This document shows, piece by piece, positions 1-11,949 of a stretch of DNA of 64,000 nt (positions are counted from its first letter, which is position 1; each line of letters starts with the position of its first letter). Made by a program: the position numbers and the translations under genes. The notes beneath the pieces are model-generated. The model worked only from the letters and a program-made list of their open reading frames with translations. It ran no database searches and was not told the DNA's origin. Source of the DNA: Chrysoperla carnea (lineage: Eukaryota > Arthropoda > Insecta > Neuroptera > Chrysopidae); contig NC_058339.1 of the NCBI RefSeq assembly GCF_905475395.1, positions 17,554,001 to 17,618,000 on the forward strand. The letters are read 5' to 3'.

Positions 1-822
1 GAATTTCGAAAAGGCGGGAATGTTAAAAATTGTTATGTATATAAATTGAAAACGCAAACTGTTTGCAAAATAATTAACATATTTAAGCACTGAATACCTA
101 CATCATTTACGAGATATTTTTAGATGTATTATTACAATCATTTTTGTTAATTACGAATACATCATGTCGATGCTTTCGTATTAAATGCTCTTTGTGGAGA
201 AACAATTATTTGTAACCTTCACTTATTTGTATTCTAGGTTATAGTTACAAGTAATAATAATTAATTAACAATAAATATTGTACGAAATATAGTTTTATTA
301 ATTTTTTTTTTTTTGTTACTACGTGAAAGTTTTGAATTGGAAGTAAAAAATATATAGAAAAATTTTAAACTTTTCTAAATAATGTGGTAAGTGAAAATAA
401 TAATTTAATTATTTATTGATTCCAAATTCAATATTCTATTGCAACATTGCAACTAAAATGCCGTGAACAGAAGACAGAACATAAACAATTAATTCGGTAC
501 TGGTAAATTAAAACAAGATATTAGGTTAGATACCAATTTGTTGTCAATAATTTTGTTAATCAATTGTTTAATTTTAAAATAGATTTTTAAAGCAAATTGT
601 AATCATTAAGTTATCAAGTGCATTGTGGTGATCATTTATTCTAAACTGGTCAAATACTTAAATATTTTCCGAGTTTATTTTACTTTTAATTGTATTAAAA
701 ATGTGATAAAGTTTATAGTTTACATATATGAAATCAGTTACCTTGTTACCTAAAATAGAAATAACGTTAAATTTATCCAAAGTGATTATTTATAGGTTAA
801 GATTAAATTGAATTGTGTTACA
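1..822. other. AT-rich upstream region of the left-edge gene
   Basis: No ORF of note is visible. The sequence TTATTTATAG ending at 795 has the shape of a 3' splice site. If it is used, the reading frame of the next gene would stay open from 796, because the in-frame TAG at 793-795 would be removed with the intron. The stretch may therefore be a first intron or a 5' leader with promoter. I cannot place a transcription start. Confidence 0.35.
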
Positions 823-1755
823 ATGTTAAAAATTAAGCTGCCAATTCCACCCTATAATGAACAAATGATAAAAAAATTTTGTGATGACATTGTGGAAGTG
901 AAATTTGACCCATTACCAGATCCAATAAGTTGTATTGCAATTGTTAATCATGGATCTGATATAGAAAACATTGCAAATACAATAAGGACTAAAACGATTT
1001 TTGGTAAGAATATTGAAGTAGAAATTATCAATGACGATGAATCTCTTTATCAAGAACATATTGAAGCCGATGAAGATGATGAATCTATGGCTTTGTATAA
1101 TGAGTTCGAAAGAAATAACATCGAACCGAAACATGAAGGAATTGATGAAGAAACTTTTGTAAAATTACTTCAAATGCGACTTCGTGGACCAAGGCCGGTT
1201 GTATCAAACGATGATGTAATTGAAATTTTAAGTGATACAACTGAAGAAGATTTAGATAACGAAGAGGTTCTTTCAAAAATTGATGATGAAGCGAATACAT
1301 TTATCCATGGATTATTAGAAATACAGAATTTATATACGACAAAATCTGGTGATAATGAAGAAACATCAAATGCATCTTTAATGAACGACAATGCAATTGA
1401 TATACCTACGAGGGATACTGATGCAGATTTTGAGAGATTTGTCTCAGGAACTAAACAAAATAATGATACACTCGAAAAAAATTTAAAACGTCCAAGTGAG
1501 GTTGGTGGTATTCCTATGCAGTCGTTGTTAAATAACTTAAATCAATCAGAAACTGATAGTAATAAAAAAATGAAAAGTGACCGTTTGAATATCTTACTAA
1601 GTCAAGAGGATGTGACTAGCAAAGAAAATAATCGAACAGTTTCATTCAATCAAAATGATATTAATAGTTACGATTCTGATCTCAATTATATTTCAACAAA
1701 TCCAACTGGTCGTTTAAGTGAATTTAATGGTACATCAGAAGATGGAACTACTTAA
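823..1755 (+). CDS. unrecognised acidic protein, 310 residues, possibly with an RRM-like N-terminus
   Basis: This is an uninterrupted ORF from ATG 823 to TAA 1753-1755. Residues 1-75 alternate predicted strand and helix segments (for example VEVKFDPLP, SCIAIVNHG, NIEVEIIND), which loosely recalls an RNA-recognition (RRM) fold. This is a shape resemblance, not a motif match. Residues 81-87 are a run of acidic residues, and the remainder is rich in N, D, E, S and T and looks disordered. Small basic clusters (KRPSE, NKKMKSDR) occur in the C-terminal third and could be nuclear localisation signals. I chose the ATG over the upstream open codons because of the stop at 793-795. A splice acceptor ending at 795 would make this the last exon of a longer gene. 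ATTAAA hexamers at 1834 and 1846 could serve as polyadenylation signals. The long ORF in such AT-rich DNA supports a real gene. Its function is unknown. Confidence 0.7.
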   Translation: MLKIKLPIPPYNEQMIKKFCDDIVEVKFDPLPDPISCIAIVNHGSDIENIANTIRTKTIFGKNIEVEIINDDESLYQEHIEADEDDESMALYNEFERNNIEPKHEGIDEETFVKLLQMRLRGPRPVVSNDDVIEILSDTTEEDLDNEEVLSKIDDEANTFIHGLLEIQNLYTTKSGDNEETSNASLMNDNAIDIPTRDTDADFERFVSGTKQNNDTLEKNLKRPSEVGGIPMQSLLNNLNQSETDSNKKMKSDRLNILLSQEDVTSKENNRTVSFNQNDINSYDSDLNYISTNPTGRLSEFNGTSEDGTT

Positions 1756-2108
1756 ATCTTCTAAATAATCTTCAAATTTAGTGTTGAAGTGGTTTCTATA
1801 ATGTTCGATGGTTCCAAATAAGTGATGACAGTTATTAAAATTGTTATTAAATAATAGGAATATATTTATATATTTATTTTTAAGTTCCGTTTCATTTATA
1901 TGAGTTTTTACAAAATGGTTTCATTATTACCAGAGGCGGATTTACGAATTTGCCGCCCATAGGCAGGCATCAAAGTGCCCCCTTTTTTCATACAAAAATC
2001 TGTTTTATTTATTTGGAAATTGAAAAATATTTAATATAATAAATGAAATAACTTTTTAATCATAAGTAAGGTTTACAAAACAAAAAAACAAATCATTTTT
2101 CAATTATT

Positions 2109-2524
2109 TCAATGTACATTTTTACGCCAGACTTTGTCAACAGCAAATGTATCGATGATTTTGTTCAGATCAACTTGTAGCAAAGTTTCAACTTCAATAC
2201 ACATTATAGCCAAAGAATTTAGTCTGTTCTCTTTCATCGTGGAACGCAAATAAGTTTTGATACGTTTCAAGCATGAAAATGAACGTTCCACAGTACAATT
2301 TGCTACTGCAGTGCAAGTAAACATTCTAACAGCGATATCGATCATCGGATACATCTGGTGCAACTTTGAACGGGGACGGTGAATTCATCCGATAATTCAA
2401 CCTCTTTTGTTGATGATTTGAAAAAGTCGTTGATTTTTCTCGATGAATCAATATCTTTTTTCAATTTCTCTTTTCTTAATTTAGAGTACTGATACCCGCT
2501 TAGTCGTTGTCTACCATCACTCAT
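2109..2524 (-). pseudogene. hAT transposase relic (N-terminus joined to C-terminal dimerisation domain)
   Basis: On the minus strand, 2342-2524 encodes an N-terminal segment (MSDGRQRLSGYQYSKLRKEK...) typical of ZMYM1-like hAT transposases. The overlapping frame 2109-2363 encodes a C-terminal segment with the ERSFSCLKRIKTYLRSTM signature of the hAT dimerisation domain. The central DDE catalytic region is missing, and the two pieces are in different frames. The protein is therefore dead, and this is the residue of an internal deletion. The element may still have been moved by a related autonomous copy, since its ends are intact. Confidence 0.8.
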
Positions 2525-2970
2525 TTTAAACGATTCAAATACTTCAGTACAGACTCTGACATGGTACAGTTGACCAAAACAAGGCGGATGGTTAGGTTAT
2601 AGTATTTCTGAGAAACGTTCTAAAATTTCCAGGATGACATTCGCGAACATAGTGATTAAATATAGTTTAAGTGAAGTGGCGACTTTTTCGAATGATTGTT
2701 TCACGCAAAATTGACTAAAATTGAAAAAAATTCACATTTTTACATTTTTATAAAACAAAATTTTTTTAATAATTGAAACGAATTTTTCGTTGCTCCATTT
2801 TTTTTGCCGCCTTCCGTCTTGTTTTAGTCAACTGTACCATGTCAGAGACTGTACTGAAGTATTTGAATCGTTTAAAATGAGTGATGGTAGACAATGACTA
2901 ATCGGGTATCAGTACTCTAAATTGAGAAAAGAGAAATTGAAAAAAGATGTTGATTCATCGAGAAAAAAAA
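2444..2970. repeat. inverted duplication inside the hAT element
   Basis: The sequence at about 2444-2585, read on the minus strand, recurs on the plus strand at about 2810-2970. It includes the transposase start ATGAGTGATGGTAG and the preceding segment. The two arms differ at several positions (for example CAATGACTAATC against CAACGACTAAGC), so the duplication is not recent. The roughly 220 bp between them would form a loop. Confidence 0.75.
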
Positions 2971-3022
2971 TTCAAGGCTCAGGCCTACTTTGCCTACGCC
3001 TAAATCCGCCCCTGATTATTAC

Positions 3023-3833
3023 ATACAAGATGAAATAATTGTTGAAACTCATATTAATAATATTATAAAAAGTTACACAACTTATCACTAAATCTAGTTC
3101 TGTACGCAACGAATAAAATAAAGTAAAGATTTCGTTTGGTACCATTTTTTCTCTGCTACTTTGATCCTTCAATATTGCAAAAGATGATAACTTCCATGAA
3201 AAAAAATAAGTTCATAAACATGAAGTCATTGATAAAATAATTCAAGTTTTGAAAAAAAAAAAAAACATGAAAATATTTTTCAAATACCATTCGAAAGAGA
3301 CCGAAACTATTTTCACAAAAATAAGAAAAAATTTCACGATATCGTCAAGAACTTTATAATTTTTAGATATACGAGAGTAAACATTTTATGTTTATATGAA
3401 CTTTTTCTTATTTTTGTGAAAGGAATTGAAATTTAAAATAAAAGTACTACTTACAAAACTTGATCATGTATATTTATTTCAATACCTTTCAAAAAACAAA
3501 AAAATAATAATAATAAGAAAAAGTTAAACAGCGAGTCAAAAGTTATAGTGAAGTCGTCCTTAGAGGTAAATTGTGAGGACACTAAATAAATAAAATGATC
3601 TCAAAATTAACCTCTAAAGGAGATGAGAACCTACTCACATCTAAATATCTGCAGGTTCTGTTTTGGGAACTCTTAGCATTCGGGACAAAAAAGGATCATG
3701 TAGTGCAACTACTAACATGTCCCTCTCCTCACATTCTATTTTGCCAAATTTTTAGTTCTAGGAACATAATTTTCAGGACGTTTTGTATTTCATAGAATGC
3801 ACCTGAAAAATGTGAGCAAATATTCGAGTTATT
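3023..3833. other. non-coding AT-rich stretch
   Basis: I see only A/T-rich sequence with short homopolymers. The 66-codon ORF at 3595-3795 has no recognisable content and is not called. Confidence 0.4.
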
Positions 3834-4157
3834 ATACCCTGTATATATGAAATATATACCAAGGTATACTAAGTTTAGTCCCAAGTTGGTAACGCTTAGA
3901 AATATTGATGTTAAAAACAAAATTTTGCTATAGATTTGCATAAAATCACTTAATTAGAGTCCGTTTCCGATTGTCAGATGCTCAGGACGTAAAACGTGAG
4001 GTTGAGTTTGTAAATGAGCAACATAAGTCAATCTTATAAACCGTTAAAGATAGAACACAATTTTAAATGTAAAAAATGTTCCTTATATAAAAATAAATAA
4101 CTTTTGTTTGAAACATTTTTTTCGGAATTAACTCAATCAATTGTTTGTTTTCACCAG
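3834..4157 (+). mobile_element. HINE-like element, copy 1 (partial)
   Basis: Family A, forward orientation. It starts ATACCCTGTATATATG and passes through the family core (GGTATACTAAGTTTAGTCCC, CTCAGGACGTAAAA, GAAACATTTTTTTC). It ends at the 3' motif TCAATTGTTTGTTTTCACCAG. The middle, including most of the GTCY microsatellite block, is deleted. Confidence 0.75.
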
Positions 4158-4328
4158 TTTATAACGATATTCAATTGTGCTTGGTGATTTTGTAGATACG
4201 ACTATTTTCAAGATCTTTCAAACAATCATCTCGATATTTTGTCTACACCCCAATTATTAACAGAAAAAATTCAATGGAAACTAAGATTTTCTAAAATAAG
4301 CTCTCTCTTTATTGCATAGAAAATCAAA

Positions 4329-4790
4329 TAGTTAGAGAGATGTACATATGTTTTGATGGTCATGGTAACCGTCTGCTGAGCCTTAATTTATTATGATAGT
4401 AGGTAATGTTACAAGTCGCCCTGTTAGGTTCCTCGAATATCTATGTGTCATATTCCCCCCCAGGAGGATATTTGAATTACGCCAAAAAAACCGAAAATAG
4501 CGTTACGCGGTAAAAAAATTTGAAGTGAGGGTTCTGGAAACTGTAAAACTTGTGTGGTTGTGTTGAGGATGTCAAAAGAATCAGGAAAATATGTCTGGCA
4601 GAAAAGCAAGTGGTCAGGGATTTTTTTGGCAGCACTTTGAAAAACACGAATTATTCCCTGGGGGGAATATGACACATAGAAATTCGAGGAACCTTACAGG
4701 GTGACTTGGAACATTACCTACTATCATATTTAAGGCTCAGCAGACGGTTACCATGACCATGAGTAAATCATATGTACATCTCTCTAACTA
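4329..4790. mobile_element. fold-back / long-TIR element
   Basis: Two inverted arms of about 130 bp extend from TAGTTAGAGAGATGTACATA at the left (4329) to its complement at the right (ending 4790). They enclose about 190 bp. Shared arm landmarks are GGTAACCGTCTGCTGAGCC and the cytosine run followed by AGG. TA is present at both borders. The ORF at 4448-4675 on the minus strand is only the loop and arm of this element and not a gene. Confidence 0.75.
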
Positions 4791-7179
4791 TAATGAAATG
4801 TAATGACGTAAGACGAAATTTAAAATTTAAAATTTGGTGTTAAAAATGTGTAACAGGTTAATAATTGAATGGCCACAAGTTACTTTCACTTTTTAGGCAC
4901 ATATTACTTTAAAAAAAACTTATTATTTAATAATGATTAATTTTGAGTATCTCTAAAAAATGAACAAGTAGTTGATGTTCAAAAGTAAATTAAGAAAGGT
5001 GTTCTACTTTTATTACACATTCTTGTAATTTATTTATTATTGGTTTGTAAAAATTCATTCGTAAACAATAATAACTCTAAACGACAATAATTGAAAATTA
5101 AAAAAAAATTATTTAAGAAAATGAATTGTGTTTTTAATGTGCAAAATTATGTTTAAGCAGTGTATGGTAGCCGTTAGTGTAAAATTCAGTGTTAATTAAA
5201 TATTGTACGTAAAGTAATTATTCTGTACTGATATGTCCTCTAATGTCAATTACCTTTGATTTAAAGTTCATAACTTTTAAATGATTTAAATTTTGTTAAT
5301 AATTTGGATTGTTTCTAGCACGAAAGTGCGTTTGACCAAATAAATCTCCGTATATATGTTTGATTTAAACCATTTTTTGAAAGCAGTCGCGGATTAAGGG
5401 GTGACGCTCAATAGCGGATCCACTTATATGGGCATGATGGGCATGCACATCACCTATAAATAGACTTATGATTTAATAAAATTAAAAAAAAAAAAAAAAA
5501 AAACAATGAATCGTTTTAAATAGTTAATAGTCTATTATTCCTATTTTTTAGGGGGGGGGGGGTATTTTTTTTGTTTAATAATTTGTTTCCATTATTTATA
5601 AATTATTATATTTGTTATTACCGAAGAATAACTTCTCACGCGCGTATTTTCCGGCGGACGATGATAGAAACGTCAATAATATATCACCTTACATAAAAAT
5701 CTGCAGTTTCCAAGCGATGGCAAGTTTGTAAGAATGGTTTTAAAATTTCGATTTTTGGCTGCTTGTAGAACCAGAATCAGAGTCAGTCGAATGAGATGTA
5801 GACAGCGTGATCTTTAGTTTATATCAAAATTACTCCGAGAAACATTTAAAGAAATTTTACTCATCGTAACTCCAGTAATAAAAAAGCCATTGTACTGAAT
5901 TTCATAATACGAAAAGATACTCTTATGTGACTCACACGAATAGATCACCTGATTTTCCGTTAACCACCAATATTTTTTATCTATAAAAACTTATAAAGTT
6001 TTATTCGCTAACTTATGTTTGTAAGATAATTTGGATCCTCCATTTCAATTTGTTTTTTTAGGATCTTTGCATATGAAAGTTAATGAATAAAAGTAGTAGC
6101 CAAGGTCATCATTTTGTTTTCCAACTTTTGGTGGGTGGGGCTGTTGACTATACTTCAAATAGTGGTTTCATTGGATCCAGGTTTTACACCCTTTTTCACC
6201 GCTTTACAAATATTCGTCTCTTGTAACTTCATTAATGATATAATGACGTAAAATTAAATATCATTTTCAATAAAATTATTATTTGATTGACATTTGTTTC
6301 TGTTTACACGAAAAGTTTATAAACACGCGAAAATTTAAGACGTATATTTTCCATAATAGATTAGAAAATTTATATCATTGTTTATTTTATTAAACGTGAT
6401 CAAATAATGAATTTAAAAATAATATTTTTTTTTAAAAAATATTTATCATGCATTTCGAATCGTTTACTAACATCATTTATTATAACGCTATTTTAACACA
6501 CAACTTTACTGATAAATTTTTGATAAACCTGTGATGATCAAATTAACTTCGTATTTAAAATTTGTCCAGCGTAGAACACAAAATTTAGATTATTAAAAAC
6601 CGAAAGAGAATATGAATTGAAGTTTTAATAAAATATTTATTAATATTTCTTTGAAACTTTCGCTAGCAAGGGTTTTGTTACCAAAAAGGGTTTGGCAAGT
6701 GATTTAGATCGTTTCTTAACATTTAAGTTCCTCCGCATTTAGCTAACATAGATAACAAATACAAAATTAAGGCTCAATTGTATGATGGAAGTTTTCGACA
6801 AACACCAAAAAAGAAGTAAGAAAAAGCTGACCGGGCGGACGAGTCTGAAATCATCAATATAATCTACTCTTAAGTGTCAGAAACATAATAAATAATTAAT
6901 TTTTTCTCTTCGACTTTTTCTTGGACTGGAGTATGGTATGTGTCTTGCTGATAAATCAAACAAATTTTTTATTTAATATTTAAATAAATCAGATGAGTCA
7001 TTCACAATTTTTGCGGAATAGATTTTATTAATCAGTATTAGTATTTTATTAATCACACTTTAGAGTCAATTATGAATATATTTACCGACCTGTGTTGGAT
7101 GTAGGAGGCAAGTCAGTAACTTTCTGATTAAGTAAATTATTACTATTACTATTTACTTGACCACGACAAACCTTAAGTT
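4791..7179. other. non-coding stretch with a long A run and a G run
   Basis: No ORF is supported. A poly-A run lies near 5484-5503 and a run of about 12 G near 5551. Between about 5380 and 5460, fragments such as GCGGATTAAGG and AGCGGATCCACTT resemble single hAT ends, but no partner end or duplication was found. The remainder is featureless AT-rich sequence. Confidence 0.35.
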
Positions 7180-7851
7180 GTAACCTCATGGTGACGCTTG
7201 ACGCTAGCGTCGAGCGTCAAATTATGACTCCACCTTGCTGAGATAAGTAGAATTGTGTGTAGCGTCAAACGTCAGCGTCAATATAAAAAAATTAACAGAG
7301 AATAAATCGCAAGTCGATATCTCGATATATACTTACCTCTAACCTAATTTTTACAAAAGCATGTGACATTTGTAAATAAAAAACTTATAACTCCAATAAA
7401 TATTAAACATTATAAAAAATTATTAAAATATTATATCAAACATAATTGACTAATTGAAATTTCGATGGCAGGCGAATATGATTATCAATTGTGGATTTAT
7501 CGGTGCCAAAAAATAATTCGTGAAGCTGAAATAAAGAAAAGAATCAGGCACAAAAGAATTATTAGTGCTTTGTTAAAATGTTAAATGTTAAAATTTAAAA
7601 ATGTTAGATTTAATTTTAAAATAAACATAAACTGTTTTTAATTTTTTCAATATCGATTACTATCGAGTTCGATTCTATACATTCTGAATTAACGGTTGAT
7701 CAGTTGATCTTTAAAACAAAAAGCTAATTTGTGTTTAGCTTTTTACGATTGACGTTACGAGATTTTTTTCTAGGTAGCAGCACAGCCTAAATTGATCACG
7801 TGATGTGATTTGACGCTCAAAGCTAGCGTCAAGCGTTAGCATGAGGTTACA
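7180..7851. mobile_element. TIR element with GTAACCTCATG ends
   Basis: The left end GTAACCTCATGGTGACGC and the right end GCGTTAGCATGAGGTTAC are imperfect inverted repeats of about 43 bp containing repeated GACGCT/AGCGTC words. The interior includes a short open stretch from 7465 (ATGGCAGGCGAATATG) encoding about 38 residues. I cannot assign it. No clean target duplication is visible, so the superfamily is undecided. Confidence 0.55.
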
Positions 7852-8067
7852 CCTTTATTCTTTTCTCAACTGATATGGCAACTATGCACAACTTGGATGC
7901 CTGTAGATAAAAAGTAAACTACTTGAAACTTTTTCCATTTGAAAGCTATTTGAAATTGTAGTATAATAGATCGATTCATAATATCCACTTAAGATTTCAA
8001 GTATGTTTTGAATTCTTGCCTGTTGTTATGGGATTGAAAAGCAGCAGTATAGTGAACAATTTTACCT

Positions 8068-8420
8068 ACCCATAAATAAAAGTAAGTTTAACCATGGAGT
8101 CAGTTTTGCGCGGTACAGGTGAGAATTGAATGTCACACGGCTTGGTGTCTCACCTCTGCATCGGCAAATATGTACGGCGTTGCTGGACATTAACTCTTCA
8201 TAAGTATTCGAATTGAATTACATAAATAAATCGTGGGGCTTCTGAAATTGACGGGAGATAAAAAACTTCTGATATCGAACTTTCCGGACATATTTCTTTA
8301 CGGCATTTATGTAGTGCAGGGGTGAGACACCAAGGAGTGTAGCATTCAAATCTCACTTGTACTCATATGTATTGGGAAAAACTGACGCCATGGTGCTTAA
8401 ACTTACTTTTACATATAGGA
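8068..8420. mobile_element. fold-back / long-TIR element
   Basis: Inverted arms of roughly 90-105 bp. The left arm runs from AAATAAAAGTAAGTTTAA through GGTGTCTCACCTCTGCA. The right arm runs from TGCAGGGGTGAGACACC back to TTAAACTTACTTTTACAT. The arms differ by several substitutions and small indels, so it is old. There is no coding content. Confidence 0.65.
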
Positions 8421-9107
8421 GCATCTTTTCCAACATGATTCCTGGTAGGTTATTTCACCCTGAAAAAAGCATGGGCTTCTTGTAATCTATAATATAAACA
8501 GAAAAATTTTATGCAATCGATCCCTCATAGAATCTCACCATCAGTTGAAATATTTGTTGGTGGGATAATTTTTTTGAAAGTTTATTGCACAAAAAAAATT
8601 TGAAAAAAGCCGGCAAACTGATACTATCTAAGAATGTTAAGCTAGTATACAATTTTTTATTTCTATTTTCGTGATGAAAACATTAACTTTTTATCAAAAA
8701 GTTTAAAAATATGAATTTTGAATCATTGTTTATAAATTTTGCAATTCAAAGTTCATCGATGAATAACTTTTCAACTAAAAAAAGTTCATAAATAATGTCA
8801 AGGCATTATTATTTATAAAAAAAAAGGAAGTTATTATTCATATTTATGATAAATATGCAACTGTGTTCGTCTCTATTTTAATTTTGCGTAAAACGTAAAT
8901 TGGTCACATAAAATGATATTTTATTCAAAATTCAACCAAAAATGATATTTTATCATAAATAAATATAATCATAAATAAATGAATTGTATGTACAGGTACA
9001 TAATCTCAAATAAAGTGTTTTATGCGTACGTAAACATTTTTATAAAAGACAATGCAGACATGATGAATATTTAAAATAATAATTCAAAAAATAAATATTT
9101 ATATACA
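8421..9107. other. non-coding AT-rich stretch
   Basis: I see nothing that I can assign. There is no ORF, no clear repeat boundary and only short A/T homopolymers. Confidence 0.4.
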
Positions 9108-9400
9108 CTAGCAAATACCCGCCTGCTTTGCTGCCCTCACTGTTAAAGCTCTCACTTATCCTCCTTTTTGTTCACAATTTTATGGATTTTAATTTTTCGG
9201 TGGAAACCTTTTTTGAAAATGAAGTTTTACCCATGATACTCGCTGACATTGTAACTTTCTATAGGTCCAATCATTAAATTAACCTGATTTTTATACTTTT
9301 TGGGTCAAAATAACCCCAAACACCGAGTAACATCAAATTCGGAAACAAAATTTTTTTTGCGTTTTTCCTGATTTTTTCATAGAGGAGAAGAAGGAGAAGA
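9108..9400 (-). repeat. dispersed repeat family B, copy 1
   Basis: It begins ACTAGCAAATACCCGCC and contains CCTTTTTGTTCACAATTTTATG and the words TACTTTTTGGGTCAAAAT. The same content recurs at 46405-46710 (opposite strand), in short form at 29570-29720, and at the right end of the window. The head sequence is of a type common in insect repeats. I do not assign it to a class. Confidence 0.5.
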
Positions 9401-9814
9401 AGCTATAGTTTTTCTGAGAGATTTAATTTTTACTGTTTTTGATCGGTCAAACAAAAAAACCAATAAAAATGAGAGATTTAACAATTCTCTACAAATTGGG
9501 TCCTTCCTTATAAATTTTTAGGTATAGTTATTTAATAATTTTCATAAAATTTATTTATATATTGAATATTGATTTTAATTTAATTTACCTGTCAAAGTAT
9601 TATTATAGTATTAATTAACAATCTATTTTTTAATTAGACAGATAACCTTTGTTTGATAATCTTTAAATTAATAAGATATTTAGATTACATTGTAAGTTTC
9701 TTTTAATAGAAAAACTGATCATACAGCATGTAACACGAAATTTTTAATTAGGTATATTAAAAATGGCAAAAGTAAAACAAATAATAATAAAAAGCCAATT
9801 GCCAATTGAGAAAA

Positions 9815-10190
9815 ATGATTGGATGCGTCATTGCGAGTTTCTGAGATATCGCAATATTTGAATGGATTTTAGTGCGTATCTCAAAAACTATTCGAACAGT
9901 CAACAAATGCACCCGTTTTTTGTACTTTTTGGGTCAAAATTACTTTATATACTGAGTTTTATCGAAATTGGAGATACAAAAATTTTTGAGATTTTTCTCA
10001 ACTTTTTAAAGGGCTACCGCTTTGAAAAAATCGAGAAAAACGCAAAAAAAATCGAAATTTGATGAAACTCGGTGGTTGGAGTAATTTTGATCCAAAATGT
10101 ATAAAAATCAGGTTAATTTAATGATTGGATGCAGAGTTTCTGAGATATCGTAATATTTGGATCGATGTTAGTCCGTATCCCAAAAACTAT
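9815..10190 (+). repeat. dispersed repeat family B, tandem copy
   Basis: The segment GAGTTTCTGAGATATCG...CAAAAACTATTCGA...CAGTCA occurs at about 9835 and again at about 10132, giving a period near 296 bp. Between them lies the family B body (TTTTTGGGTCAAAAT, ACTGAGTTTTATCGAAATTG). The 66-codon ORF at 9862-10062 is inside this repeat and is not a gene. Confidence 0.55.
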
Positions 10191-10863
10191 TCGACCAGTC
10201 ATAAAATGAAAAAAAAGAAAAATTGGCCATTAAACTCGATTCCAAAGTCAAATTTTAATTTTAAATGATAGACTATGATATGTGGTAAACCAAGGCCACG
10301 ACCTTGATTCGTATTTATAACTATGGTTTTATCTTTTATACGAAAAATTATTTCAGGAAAAAGTAAATACGATTTTCTTAAAACATAAGTAACCAATACA
10401 TATTTTTCGTATTTCAAATAGGAACAAACCTATAACATCGTCATAACTCGGCTAAAATACTTGAAAAAAAAAGCCTCGGGCAACATTATAAATAAAATGG
10501 CAAAATTATAATAAAAATTGTTCTATCTTCAAAAGGAGTGAATTCTGCGCCTCTACAGCTTTCTGTACAAATATGCTTATGATTTTGTATCTTATGTTAT
10601 GTAAAAGTGATATAACAGGTTTTTGGGAAAATCGAAGCTTTGCTTAATTATTCCGAAAAAATGCACATATTTGAAAATATTCCTAGAGCTGAAGTACTGT
10701 TTAGTAAGTACACTCTGTAAATCTTAACAATTATACAATTTCTATAAATTAATGTATGAATGCTGCTTTCATAATTAATCTATCAAGTTAGCATGGGCAT
10801 ACACATAAGCCATCGAGACCAGGAACACAAGTATTTTTATAGTTTTGGAGAAAATGGACACCA
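10191..10863. other. non-coding AT-rich stretch
   Basis: No supported gene or repeat boundary. The short ORF at 10199-10417 (minus) has no recognisable features. Confidence 0.4.
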
Positions 10864-11194
10864 AAAAATGTTTCCAACAAAATTGTTTATTTTTCTACAA
10901 GGAATATTTTTTACATTTAAATTTCTGTTCTAGCTCTAACGGTCTACAAGATAGATCCTACGGACCCAAGACTCAATTGACCTATGTTGATCATTTGCGA
11001 ATTCGACCTCACTTTTTAAGCTCAGAGCACGCAATGAAAATTTCAGCTAGGTATCTCTTTTCGTATTTGAGTTATCGTGATGACAGACAGATAGACGGAT
11101 AACGGAAAAGACGGAAATGAACTCCTTAGGTTATTTAATGAACACCTATATCACAAATTTGTTCGTAGCATCAATATTTTTAAGCGTTACAAAC
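10864..11194 (-). mobile_element. HINE-like element, copy 2 (partial)
   Basis: Family A in reverse orientation. It is recognised by TTTCAGCTAGGTATCTC, GACAGACAGATAGACGG and ATTTTTAAGCGTTACAAAC. Both family termini are absent, so the copy is truncated at both ends. The 85-codon ORF at 10845-11102 is a by-product of this repeat. Confidence 0.7.
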
Positions 11195-11949
11195 AAAGCG
11201 CTATCTAAAAACCCATGATCCTAACTTTCCTTGTAATTTTTTTTTGATAAATTGTTTTTTTTTTTTGAAATTACATTTAGCGGAAAATTTTTGCTAGATT
11301 GATTTATCGCTCCTGAACCTCCTGCATACTTAATTTCATAAAAATCGTTGGAGCCGTTTCCGAAATAAAACGACTTTTTCAGCAATGAAACCGAGCTAGA
11401 TCAAATTTTCGCCCCAAAAACCCCTTGCCTAGAAAACATGAAAATCTAAGATTGCTCAAGAATTTTCCGCGAATTACCATGAATACAAGAATTGCCCGTT
11501 AAATATAAGATTTTGTAAAACAATTTGAAAATAAAATGGTTGTTGAATGTCATATTTAAAAATTGAAAACTTTCCGACCTCACCAACAAACTTGTCTCTG
11601 CTATCTTGACAGACTTGTTGATAATGGAATACAAGTTTTTTACAGCGTACTAAGTATTTATTTACATTCATTCACATGTGATCATGTGCTCATGCTACAT
11701 TCAGTAATTAATATTTTTTTAGTTTTAATTGTTAACTAATTATTTGTTATTATTTAGTTATGATTTTAAATTTAATCGCATCAAGTTAGATTAATTTTCA
11801 TTTATTTTTAATATGGTTTATTGTTGTTGGTGAAGTGATTGTGATTAAAGTGTATACAAATACTGTAGATTTGTATTTTTTTATACAAAATTATTTAAAA
11901 GAAAAGTATGCTGATTATTTTAATTTTGTTTATTTGTTAATTTTTCGTT
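11195..11949. other. non-coding AT-rich stretch
   Basis: I see nothing that can be assigned. The overlapping short minus-strand ORFs at 11446-11671 carry no motif. Confidence 0.4.

Larger units (their letters stand above)
1931..3014. mobile_element. hAT-superfamily DNA transposon, internally deleted
   Basis: The left end CAGAGGCGGATTTA (1931) and the right end TAAATCCGCCCCTG (3001-3014) are terminal inverted repeats with one mismatch. They are flanked by an exact 8-bp direct duplication, ATTATTAC, at 1923-1930 and 3015-3022. An 8-bp target duplication with CAGRGGCG-type ends is diagnostic of hAT elements. Inside is a collapsed transposase on the minus strand, so this 1.08-kb copy is non-autonomous. 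The right half carries an inverted duplicate of the element's own 5' coding end. Confidence 0.88.

Noticed and set aside
4448..4675. 75-codon ORF, minus strand
   Set aside because: It lies wholly inside the arms and loop of a fold-back element and has no domain.
5551..5562. Run of about 12 G, considered as part of a G-quadruplex
   Set aside because: A single homopolymer without further G tracts nearby gives weak support, and length errors are likely.
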